Translations under genes and position numbers: made by a program
The notes under the pieces: generated by a model
The model's input: the letters and a program-made list of their open reading frames with translations, nothing else
Told to the model about the DNA's origin: nothing
Databases searched by the model: none
Shown: piece by piece, positions 6,955 through 13,056 of the stretch
Layout: the number at the start of each line of letters is the position of its first letter
Position numbering within the stretch: position 1 is the stretch's first letter
DNA from: Deltaproteobacteria bacterium
GTDB taxonomy: Bacteria > Desulfobacterota > Desulfobulbia > Desulfobulbales > Desulfobulbaceae
NCBI GenBank assembly: GCA_013151365.1
Contig: JAADIK010000037.1
Location: 1-13,090, forward strand
Direction: 5' to 3'
Length of the DNA: 13,090 nucleotides

Positions 6955-7590
6955 TTACCCCACAAGCTTGAAAGCACCCTTAATCCCCTCAATCACCATC
7001 TGGGTCCCGATTACGGCAAGGATCAAGCCCATCATCCGGGTGATCGCTCCCAAAGCGCTGTTGCCGATGAAGGTAACGAATTTCTCGCCGAAGACAAAAA
7101 ACACGTACGTTATGACACAAAGAACAGCGAACATAACGATCGTCACGACCATGTCAACAAGGCCGCCGCGCGCTGAAAAATTCATCGCCGTGGCGATCGT
7201 GCCCGGACCTGCGAGTATCGGCATCGCCAATGGAGATATTGCGACACTGAGCGCCACTTCCCGGTGCTTCTGCGTGTCTTCGTCCGACTGATGAATGCTC
7301 GAGGAATGACCCTGCAGCATATGAAAGCCGATCAAAAAAACGATCAGACCGCCGGTAATCCGAAAGGCGGGCAGAGAGATGCCGAAAAGCTCGAAGATGA
7401 CCTTGCCCGCAACGGAAAAAACAGCAACGATCAGGAATGCCAGCAGCAGCGATCTTAATGCCACGGCCGCAGTCGTCTGTTCATCATCGCCACTGGTGAG
7501 ACCGAGAAAAATCGGGACATTGGCGATGGGGTTCATTATGGCGAAAAAACCCATGAACACGGTCGTTGCGTGAATCAGAATGCTTTCCAT
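6955..7590 (-). CDS. MarC-family integral membrane protein
   Basis: A multi-pass inner-membrane protein of the MarC (YchE/YhgN-like) family. The family's biochemical function is not settled; its early link to antibiotic resistance was not upheld. The sequence has about six hydrophobic segments, with the typical motif FFAIMNPIANVPIFLGLT near the N-terminus. A second half-repeat follows, with PLAMPILAGPGTIATAM and a glycine-rich last helix (MMGLILAVIGTQMVIEGI). A charged, His/Ser-rich cytosolic loop (QGHSSSIHQSDEDTQKHRE) lies in the middle. The preferred start is the ATG at 7590 (211 aa), with AGGAG about 12 nt upstream. The longer version starts with TTG at 7629 and adds non-conserved residues. 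It is transcribed towards mazG and away from the accessory region. Confidence 0.92.
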   Translation of the reverse strand: MESILIHATTVFMGFFAIMNPIANVPIFLGLTSGDDEQTTAAVALRSLLLAFLIVAVFSVAGKVIFELFGISLPAFRITGGLIVFLIGFHMLQGHSSSIHQSDEDTQKHREVALSVAISPLAMPILAGPGTIATAMNFSARGGLVDMVVTIVMFAVLCVITYVFFVFGEKFVTFIGNSALGAITRMMGLILAVIGTQMVIEGIKGAFKLVG

Positions 7591-7624
7591 TTTTTTGTCC
7601 GACTCCTGAGATGCGGTACGTGGC

Positions 7625-7644
7625 GGCAACCGGCCCCTGTTGCC
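7625..7644. repeat. 6-bp inverted repeat upstream of the marC gene
   Basis: GGCAAC (7625-7630) and GTTGCC (7639-7644) flank an 8-nt GC-rich loop, just upstream of the MarC start on the minus strand. TGCAACAT also recurs as a direct repeat at 7669-7676 and 7696-7703. These could be regulatory sites; no specific regulator is indicated. Confidence 0.25.
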
Positions 7645-7722
7645 CGGCCGATGGTTGAATTCTATCCCTGCAACATCCTCTTTCTGCCGTCACCTTGCAA
7701 CATTAATGTGCACCGAAAGGCC

Positions 7723-7751
7723 TTGCTGTTCAAGAAAAGGTCTCGTAAAAT
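7723..7751 (+). promoter_or_regulatory. Sigma70-like promoter of the SDR gene
   Basis: TTGCTG (7723-7728) and TAAAAT (7746-7751) are 17 nt apart. The predicted start is at about 7758, leaving a leader of roughly 77 nt ahead of the ATG at 7835. Confidence 0.5.
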
Positions 7752-7761
7752 AGCAAAATAT

Positions 7762-7782
7762 CCGGACCACACCAAGGTCCGG
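7762..7782 (+). promoter_or_regulatory. Perfect 7-bp inverted repeat at the SDR transcript start
   Basis: CCGGACC (7762-7768) and GGTCCGG (7776-7782) flank a 7-nt loop immediately after the predicted transcription start. It could be an operator for a dimeric repressor or a hairpin at the 5' end of the mRNA. No T-run follows, so it is not a terminator. Confidence 0.45.
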
Positions 7783-7834
7783 GAGGCGTTAAGTATTTTC
7801 CGCGTTCCTGAAACCTCAAGAAGGAGATATAATA

Positions 7835-8596
7835 ATGTCTAAGGGACATACACGCATTGCCGCTGTAACTGGAGCCACATCTGGAATCGGTGAAGCCACA
7901 GTAAGAAAATTCGTTGCAGCAGGCTTTGGGGTAGTCGGAAACGGGCGTAACGCTGCAAAGCTGACTGAGCTTGAAAATGAAATCGGTTCCGCATTCTGTA
8001 GCGTGGCTGGTGATGCTTCTGATGATACCGTGTTGGAGAAACTCTTTGTCTTGGCTAATGAGCACTTTGGCAAACCGGTTGACATCGTTGTTGCCAATGC
8101 GGGTCGAGGGCTTGGAGGATCAATCAGCGATGCCGATCTATCGCAATTCGAAGACCTTCTAAAAATAAACGTGACCGGCACCCTCGCTCTTATTCAAAAA
8201 GCGGCGCGAAGAATGGTGGAGGCACAGCAAAATAGCTACCCCAAAGCGGCGGCCGACATTGTGATTATCGGGTCGGTGGTCGGGCGGCACATATCTCCGT
8301 TCAGTGCCGCATATGGAGCTTCAAAGTTTGCCGTACATGCGCTGGCGGAAGGTCTGCGGCGCGAAGTTGGGCCTAAAGGAGTTCGCGTCTCGCTGGTTGA
8401 ACCGGGGTTCGTACTTAGTGGGTTTCAGGCGGGCGCAGGCTACACTGACAAAATGGTACAAAATTTTGAAAATAAATTTGGACCACTTTTGGTAGGAGAC
8501 GATGTAGCAAACGCTATACATTATATTGTCACCCAGCCACCCCATGTACACATAAGTGATATGATTGTTCGCCCTACACGCGAAGATTATCCATGA
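7835..8596 (+). CDS. Short-chain dehydrogenase/reductase (classical SDR)
   Basis: A cytosolic NAD(P)-dependent oxidoreductase of the classical SDR family, 253 residues (usual length about 250). The dinucleotide-binding TGATSGIG is at 12-19 and the structural NAG at 88-90. The catalytic tetrad is complete: Asn112, Ser147, Tyr160 and Lys164 (YGASK). VEPGFVLSGF after the catalytic site matches the usual PG motif. The NG-R at 36-38 in the second strand hints at NADP preference. The substrate cannot be read from sequence; the nearest general type is the YdfG-like group acting on short hydroxy acids or carbonyls. It has its own promoter, a good AAGGAG ribosome-binding site and no close partner, and it opens the less GC-rich accessory region. 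Confidence 0.92.
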   Translation: MSKGHTRIAAVTGATSGIGEATVRKFVAAGFGVVGNGRNAAKLTELENEIGSAFCSVAGDASDDTVLEKLFVLANEHFGKPVDIVVANAGRGLGGSISDADLSQFEDLLKINVTGTLALIQKAARRMVEAQQNSYPKAAADIVIIGSVVGRHISPFSAAYGASKFAVHALAEGLRREVGPKGVRVSLVEPGFVLSGFQAGAGYTDKMVQNFENKFGPLLVGDDVANAIHYIVTQPPHVHISDMIVRPTREDYP

Positions 8597-8666
8597 TTCC
8601 GGCAGGGCATAACCAATTACTGCGGTGGACTGGTAACTCGTCAACGAATTTTCGCGCGGGCAGAGG

Positions 8667-8689
8667 TGCCGACCATTCTTTTTTCGGCA
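8667..8689. repeat. Hairpin downstream of the SDR gene
   Basis: TGCCGA (8667-8672) and TCGGCA (8684-8689) flank an 11-nt pyrimidine-rich loop, about 70 bp past the SDR stop. The T-run is inside the loop, not after the stem, so it is not a standard intrinsic terminator. It may still end transcription or protect a 3' end. Confidence 0.25.
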
Positions 8690-8777
8690 TGTCCTCCCAG
8701 GACACAGGCAATCAGTATTAGAGAGCCAAGGCGGGCAAGGCCCACAACCCAAATTAACTTCCAGCGTATCTGTTTTC

Positions 8778-8835
8778 AGGCTGTTAGGCTGTAGGCTGTT
8801 AGGGTAGGGCTAATAGCCTTCAGCCTAAACAACCT
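8778..8835. repeat. Imperfect ~20-bp inverted repeat built from GGCTGTTA units
   Basis: The left arm (8778-8797) consists of tandem GGCTGTTA/GGCTGTA units. The right arm (8815-8835) is its near reverse complement, differing by one inserted base and about two substitutions. The loop is 17 nt and continues the unit pattern (GTTAGGGTAGGGCTAAT). The whole could form a long cruciform or RNA hairpin. The rest of the gene-free stretch 8597-8987 is A+T-richer and holds small dyads (CGAATTTTCG at 8645-8654; AAGGC/GCCTT at 8898-8902 with 8921-8925). It also holds an isolated TTGACA (8939-8944) without a good -10. I see no gene there. Confidence 0.55.
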
Positions 8836-8987
8836 ACTGGTTCACATAAATAAAACATGATCAATTTTCTTGTTTTTTATGACAGGAGTTCAGGAGTAAG
8901 GCACTAAGTGACTTAAGGAAGCCTTGAGACGATGATATTTGACACCCTGAGGGTTATTTAACAATCCAAGAAAAGAGGAAAAATTTA

Positions 8988-9542
8988 ATGTCAGAAGCGT
9001 TAGTTATCATTGATATCCAAAAAGACTATTTCCCCGGTGGCCGCATGGAGGTTGTCAACTCAGCAGATGCGGCTCAAGCGGCAAAGTCGCTATTGGGCGT
9101 ATTCCGGAAGAATAATAAAAATATAGTTCATGTCCGGCATGTATCAACGAGAGAAGGTGCAACATTTTTCCTGCCGGAAACAGAAGGCGTTGAAATACAT
9201 GAAAGCGTAACCCCTTTAAACGGTGAAAAAATCATCACTAAACATTTCCCGAACAGTTTCCGTGACACAGATCTTGCAGATTACTTACATGACAACGGGG
9301 TAGAAAAAATATATTTTTGCGGCATGATGTCTCATATGTGCATAGATGCCACGGTTAGAGCGGCATTCGACCAAGGCTTTACCTGCATTATCGCTGATGA
9401 TGCTTGCGCAACAAGAAATTTATCGCATGGCGGGATTGACGTTACAAGCTCAAATGTCCACGCCTCATACATGGCGGCACTTGGTGCAGTCTATGCCGAT
9501 ATAATGAATTCAAAGGAAATTATTGAACAAATTGACACATAG
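8988..9542 (+). CDS. Isochorismatase-family cysteine hydrolase
   Basis: A 184-residue single-domain hydrolase of the isochorismatase/nicotinamidase superfamily, which cleaves amide or enol-ether bonds through a Cys-Asp-Lys triad. The triad is visible: Asp9 in ALVIIDIQKDYF, Lys85 in KIITKHFPNSF, and Cys118 in CGMMSHMCIDATVRAAFDQG. The substrate is unknown; members with this architecture include nicotinamidases, N-carbamoyl hydrolases and uncharacterised enzymes. I do not see the metal-binding DxHxxxH set of classic nicotinamidases, so a nicotinamidase role is not favoured. An AAGAGG ribosome-binding site precedes the ATG. The gene stands alone between two repeat-bearing intergenic regions and has lower GC than the left half of the window. 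Confidence 0.92.
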   Translation: MSEALVIIDIQKDYFPGGRMEVVNSADAAQAAKSLLGVFRKNNKNIVHVRHVSTREGATFFLPETEGVEIHESVTPLNGEKIITKHFPNSFRDTDLADYLHDNGVEKIYFCGMMSHMCIDATVRAAFDQGFTCIIADDACATRNLSHGGIDVTSSNVHASYMAALGAVYADIMNSKEIIEQIDT

Positions 9543-9569
9543 TAAAAGGGGGACAATCGGAGCCCCGGA

Positions 9570-9654
9570 TTTGCGCAGTTGCTTCCGTTCGCAGGTAAGC
9601 GACCGAAGGGAGACTCCGACAGCCCCTCTGTGCGGGTGGGAGCAACTGCGTAAA
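9570..9654 (+). other. Long stem-loop, 24-bp stem with 37-nt loop (containing repeat copy 1)
   Basis: Bases 9570-9593 pair without interruption with 9631-9654, counting five G-U wobbles if transcribed on the plus strand. The loop is 9594-9630. The tolerance of wobble pairs suggests selection as RNA, though this is inference. It lies between the isochorismatase stop (9542) and the patatin ribosome-binding site (9699), so it would be in the patatin leader or the isochorismatase 3' end. It has no T-run. The family is not recognised. Confidence 0.6.
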
Positions 9655-9672
9655 GACAGGGCACCTGTGACG
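9591..9672 (+). repeat. Unidentified dispersed repeat, copy 1
   Basis: This 82-bp stretch matches the reverse complement of 11741-11822 at 73 of 82 positions without gaps, and the first 62 positions differ at only three. Similarity fades outward on both sides. The shared core begins GCAGGTAAGCGACCGAAGGG. It makes up the loop and 3' arm of the long stem-loop here. The repeat ends about 26 bp before the patatin ribosome-binding site. Hand-aligned; family unknown. Confidence 0.85.
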
Positions 9673-9711
9673 GCTTACGATTTATCAACCATCTAAAAGG
9701 GAGGAGTGGCC

Positions 9712-10734
9712 ATGTCATACAATTTCCGCAATTTAGTATTAGAGGGTGGTGGCGTTAAAGGAATCGCATATCTCGGCGCACTTGATGTCCTGGCCGAACG
9801 GGAGATTATCTCTGGAATACAAAGAATCGGGGGCACCTCTGCCGGTGCGATAAATGCTATTCTCCTGGGCCTGGGATTTACCCCGAAAGAGACCAAAGAT
9901 ATATTGTGGTCACTTGATTTTAACGACTTTATGGATGATTCGTGGGGAATAGTTCGGGATACAGAGCGCCTTATAGAGAAATTCGGCTGGTACAAGGGGG
10001 ACTTTTTCAGAGATTGGATTGGCAAGCTAATTAAAGAGAAGACAGGAAATAGCGAGTCAACCTTCGCAGATATCGAGGCCATGAAGGACAAAAGGAACTT
10101 TAAGTCCCTGTATTTCATGGGTACAAACTTATCGACTTCCTTCTCAGAGGTCTTTTCCGCCGAACATACTCCAAGAACCTGCGTGGCCGACGCAGTTAGA
10201 ATCTCCATGTCCATACCGCTATTTTTTGCCGCAAAGCGTAGCGTACGAGGGGATGTATATGTTGATGGCGGCGTTCTTGCCAACTACCCTATCAAACTGT
10301 TTGATCGAAAAAAATATTTAAGCTCGAGAAACTACAAAGAAACTAAATATTACAAGGCGATAAATTCGCGGATTGCGGACTCTGAACGACCAATATCGAA
10401 TTATGTTTACAATAAAGAAACATTGGGTTTCAGACTTGATACGAAAGAAGAAATTGCCGTTTTCCGTGACCATGCCGAGCCTCAACACAAAAAAATAAAT
10501 GACTTTTTTGGTTACACATGGGCTCTTGTCCATACGATATTGGAGGGCCAGCAGAGTGCGCATCTGCATAGCGACGATTGGGCGAGGACAGTATATATCG
10601 ATACTATAGGTGTCAGCACGACTGATTTTGACCTGCCTGATTCTAAAAAAAAGGCACTTGTCAAATCTGGCAGGAAAGGCGCATTGGCATACTTCGAATG
10701 GTATGACAATGCCGATTCAATACCAAACAAATAA
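9712..10734 (+). CDS. Patatin-like phospholipase
   Basis: A lipid acyl hydrolase of the patatin family, using a Ser-Asp dyad to cleave acyl chains from phospholipids. The oxyanion-hole motif EGGGVKG is at 11-17. The nucleophile elbow GTSAGA is at 41-46 (Ser43). The catalytic Asp is Asp185 in DGG (YVDGGVLANYP). Length is 340 aa. The C-terminal part (WARTVYIDTIGVSTTDFDLP, then a KALVKSGRKGALAYF helix) fits the usual end of bacterial patatin proteins. It has no signal peptide or membrane helix, so it is probably cytosolic. The ATG at 9712 is chosen because GGGAGGAG (9699-9706) is spaced correctly; an in-frame GTG at 9706 lies in that site. Its stop abuts a RAYT remnant. Patatins occur as defence effectors (CapV), but no CBASS cyclase is present here. 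Confidence 0.93.
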   Translation: MSYNFRNLVLEGGGVKGIAYLGALDVLAEREIISGIQRIGGTSAGAINAILLGLGFTPKETKDILWSLDFNDFMDDSWGIVRDTERLIEKFGWYKGDFFRDWIGKLIKEKTGNSESTFADIEAMKDKRNFKSLYFMGTNLSTSFSEVFSAEHTPRTCVADAVRISMSIPLFFAAKRSVRGDVYVDGGVLANYPIKLFDRKKYLSSRNYKETKYYKAINSRIADSERPISNYVYNKETLGFRLDTKEEIAVFRDHAEPQHKKINDFFGYTWALVHTILEGQQSAHLHSDDWARTVYIDTIGVSTTDFDLPDSKKKALVKSGRKGALAYFEWYDNADSIPNK

Positions 10735-10969
10735 ACATCCGCTCTATACCAGCCTTGGTCAGACGGATGAAGAAAGGCAAGCTGCTTATCGGGAACTGTT
10801 TCGTTATGAATTGGAACCGGGAGAGATTGATGAGATTCGTGAGACCACCAACGGGAGTTTTGCACTCGAAGACAGTCGATTTAAACAAAAAATCAGCAAG
10901 ATATTGGGACGCCGTGTAACTCCCGGCCAGGCGGGAAGACCCAGAAAAAATCCATCCCGGAGCAGATAA
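10730..10969 (+). pseudogene. C-terminal remnant of a REP-associated tyrosine transposase (RAYT, Y1_Tnp)
   Basis: About 79 residues, from NKHPLYTSLGQTDEERQAAY to an end rich in basic residues (PGQAGRPRKNPSRSR). They match the C-terminus of RAYT/TnpA_REP proteins, whose tails commonly read HPLY-ALG-T-EERQ-AYR-LF ... EIR-ATN-G-ALG--RFK ... LGRR---G-PGRPRK. The whole catalytic HUH/Tyr domain (about the first 150 residues) is absent, so it is inactive. The homology begins within a few bases of the patatin stop (10734), in another frame. An ATG at 10703 could in principle start translation, but I see no functional case for it. It is evidence that a mobile element was inserted here and then truncated. 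The family call rests on recognised sequence style. Confidence 0.75.
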
Positions 10970-11002
10970 TAAATGAAACGAGTCCAAAACAATCGTGGCC
11001 GG

Positions 11003-11030
11003 GTCCCCCATTTCCGCTATTTCAGGGGAC
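11003..11030. repeat. REP-like palindrome next to the RAYT remnant
   Basis: GTCCCC (11003-11008) and GGGGAC (11025-11030) flank a 16-nt loop, 33 bp after the RAYT remnant stop. RAYTs are known to act on short palindromes beside their genes, so this may be one such site. It immediately precedes the methyltransferase start, where the GGGG also serves as a poor ribosome-binding site. Confidence 0.35.
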
Positions 11031-11037
11031 GTACGCG

Positions 11038-11686
11038 ATGAAGCGGAAGGAACGCGATCACGTCGTGAAGGAGTATTCTCTCCTCGCTCCGGAGTACGAC
11101 ACGAGGTGGTCGTTCTACATTGAAGCGACAACCCGCGAGACGATAGCACGAGTGTCGCTGGCTCCGGGGGCGCGGCTGCTCGATGTCGGTTGCGGCACCG
11201 GCGCTCTTCTTGATAAGCTCACCCAAAAATTTCCCCAGGCGACGCTGGTTGGCGTGGATCCCGTTCCGGAGATGCTGACAGTCGCCCGTGGACGGCTGCC
11301 GGCGAGTACCGAACTTGGCGGGGGCTGGGCGGAAGAACTGCCGTTCGCGGATGACAGTTTTGACACGGTTGTCTCGTGTAACGCCTTTCACTACATCCGC
11401 CAGCCAGTTGAGGCGTTGCACGAGATGACTCGAGTCCTCCGCCCGGGCGGCGAACTTGTCATGGTGCGATGATTATCTGGCGTGCCGCATTTGCGACCTA
11501 TATCTTCGTTGGTTCAGTCCGGCGCACTTCAAGGTTTACCGGGAGCGGGAGTGCCTCCGCTTGCTCCAGGAAGCCGGGCACCCCGAGGCGCATATCCAGC
11601 GTTACAAGATCAACTGGATGTGGGGCCTGATGACGGCCAAGGCTACGAAATATGCCACCCAAGGCGTTACAACCGGACGCCATTGA
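11038..11686 (+). pseudogene. Class I SAM-dependent methyltransferase, broken by frameshift
   Basis: The first frame (11038-11472) gives 144 residues with YSLLAPEYDTRW, motif I LLDVGCGTG (47-55), GVDPVPEML (motif II region), and the LPFADDSFDTVVSCNAFHYI post-I segment. It then reads RVLRPGGELVMVR and stops. The next frame continues without a break in meaning: WCDDYLACRICDLYLRWFSPAHFKVYRERECLRLLQEAG ... WGLMTAKA, the normal C-terminal third of this family. Joined, they would make about 210 residues. The shift lies at about 11461-11466, and a natural Val-Asp-Trp-Cys-Asp-Asp run appears to have lost 8 bases between GGTG repeats. The last residues (after about 11660) run into flanking repeat DNA. 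Substrate unknown. A sequencing error is possible but an 8-base loss makes it less likely. Confidence 0.8.
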
Positions 11687-11740
11687 CGTATTCCCGGGAC
11701 ATCCTGCCTGAACAGAGGTTGTCGCCTTCAGAACATAAGC

Positions 11741-11822
11741 CTTCACCGGCACCCCATCTTCACGCAGTTGATCCCACCCGCATAGAGGGGCTGTCGGAGT
11801 CTCCCTTCGGTCGCTTACCTGC
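11741..11822 (-). repeat. Unidentified dispersed repeat, copy 2 (inverted relative to copy 1)
   Basis: Reverse complement of copy 1 at 73 of 82 positions. The stem partner seen in copy 1 is only partly present here (about 6 of the first 9 inner pairs, with mismatches), so the long hairpin is not fully conserved. Weak similarity with copy 1 may extend to about 11700 on the far side. The copy lies between the methyltransferase pseudogene and the histidine-kinase promoter. Together the copies form roughly 2.2-kb-spaced inverted repeats. Confidence 0.85.
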
Positions 11823-11848
11823 TCACGGCGGCAATATTACCCGGCGTG

Positions 11849-11878
11849 TTGACCCTGTACGAAATTATATGATAGACT
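11849..11878 (+). promoter_or_regulatory. Putative extended -10 promoter for the histidine kinase
   Basis: TTGACC (11849-11854) and TAGACT (11873-11878) are 18 nt apart, with a TG extension (11870-11871) before the -10. Predicted start is near 11885, leaving a short leader to the ATG at 11912. It starts 27 bp after repeat copy 2. Confidence 0.4.
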
Positions 11879-11911
11879 CAGTTGAGAGTAAACGTTACTG
11901 AGGGATAAAAA

Positions 11912-13033
11912 ATGGATACCTATTTTGCCCCGGCGGAACGAACTGGTAAAAAAGAGCTTCTTGGAGAAATTGAAACAGTAAACAAGAACCCCGTAATGTC
12001 GGGCCTGCTCCATTCAATCAGCGGCTTGCTCGCCATCCTTGATGAACATCGGCAGATTATTGCCATTAACGATTCATTCTTAAAAAAGCTCGGCATTAAA
12101 GATCCGTCTGAAGCCTTGGGGCTGCGGCCGGGGGAAGCATTACAGTGTATTCATGCTCACGAAAAACCCGCCGGATGCGGTACCACCAAGTTTTGCTCTA
12201 CCTGCGGGGCCGCAATAGCAATAGTTTCCAGCCTCAGCCAAGACAAACCTGCTGAAAGAACCTGCGCCCTGGCGACGAACAGAGGGGGGCGGACGGTCGA
12301 TATTGCCCTACTGGTTAAATCTCACCCAATAAAAATCGATGGGACAAAGTTTCTGCTGTTGTTTTTACAGGACATTACCATCCAACAGCAAAGGGCAGCG
12401 CTGGAAAGAACATTTTTTCATGATGTCAACAACATATTGAGCGGTCTCCTGGGGGCGAGTGAAATGCTTTCTCTGGAAAACGACCAAGCGGATCTTGTCA
12501 GAATTATCCGCCAATCATCATTACGCCTGAAAAAAGAAGTGGAAATACAACGATGTCTCTCGCAAAGTGAATCCTGCACATATCATCCGCTGCAACACGA
12601 AACCACAACCGGCCAGATACTGGAAGAACTTAAATCCTTTTTCCTTAACCATCCCGTGACCCGAAACAAAAAAATAGATTTTCCAGCATCCGCCACAGAC
12701 CTGCCTTTCAACACGGACATGTCACTGTTGTTCCGTATTCTTTGCAACATGATTACCAACGCCCTCGAGTCCACCGAGGAAAATGGCACGGTAAAGGTAT
12801 GGTTGGAACATAACGACAACTTTCTCTCTTTTTGCGTGTGGAACAGGCAGCTTATTCCGCAGAATATAGCTCGAAGGATATTTCAACGCAATTTTACCAC
12901 GAAAGATGGCGCCGGGCGGGGAGTCGGCACCTATTCCATGAAATTATTCGGGGAGCAAATCCTTGGCGGACAGGTGAATTTTACAACATCTCAGGAAGGA
13001 GGCACGGTTTTCAGATTTTCTCTGCCCTTATAA
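11912..13033 (+). CDS. PAS-domain sensor histidine kinase with Cys/His-rich insert
   Basis: A soluble-looking 373-residue sensor kinase (no membrane helix). A PAS domain spans about 25-155 (ISGLLAILDEHRQIIAINDSF). It contains a Cys/His stretch: Cys79, His81, His83, Cys89, Cys95, Cys98 (CIHAHEKPAGCGTTKFCSTCG) and Cys118. The phosphoacceptor is probably His170 in TFFHDVNNILSGLLG. The ATPase domain follows: N box LCNMITNALEST (Asn279, Asn283), NFTTK (about 327-331) and GRGVGTYSMKL (G2). The canonical DxGxG G1 box is replaced by VWNRQLIP, as in a known subfamily of such kinases. The end, GGTVFRFSLPL, is complete. GAGGGA precedes the ATG. No response regulator is in the window. The Cys cluster suggests redox or metal sensing, by inference. 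Confidence 0.9.
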   Translation: MDTYFAPAERTGKKELLGEIETVNKNPVMSGLLHSISGLLAILDEHRQIIAINDSFLKKLGIKDPSEALGLRPGEALQCIHAHEKPAGCGTTKFCSTCGAAIAIVSSLSQDKPAERTCALATNRGGRTVDIALLVKSHPIKIDGTKFLLLFLQDITIQQQRAALERTFFHDVNNILSGLLGASEMLSLENDQADLVRIIRQSSLRLKKEVEIQRCLSQSESCTYHPLQHETTTGQILEELKSFFLNHPVTRNKKIDFPASATDLPFNTDMSLLFRILCNMITNALESTEENGTVKVWLEHNDNFLSFCVWNRQLIPQNIARRIFQRNFTTKDGAGRGVGTYSMKLFGEQILGGQVNFTTSQEGGTVFRFSLPL

Positions 13034-13056
13034 AAACACCGAACAAAAGGAACCGA

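Noticed and set aside
8778..8835. Integron attC site, because GTTAGGC (a core-site match) occurs in the repeat
   Set aside because: No paired RYYYAAC core in the right place, no bulged attC stem, no integrase and no cassette layout.
9712..10734. CapV phospholipase of a CBASS defence operon
   Set aside because: Neighbours include no CD-NTase, E1/E2 or JAB proteins, only a transposase remnant and a methyltransferase pseudogene.
9595..11818. IS66-type ends, since the repeat contains GTAAGCG and faces inward at both sides
   Set aside because: No IS66 transposase genes, no 8-bp direct target duplication, and the similarity continues outside the GTAAGCG on both sides.
11482..11901. 139-codon ORF running from the methyltransferase into repeat copy 2
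   Set aside because: Out of frame with the methyltransferase; its second half is only the translated repeat.
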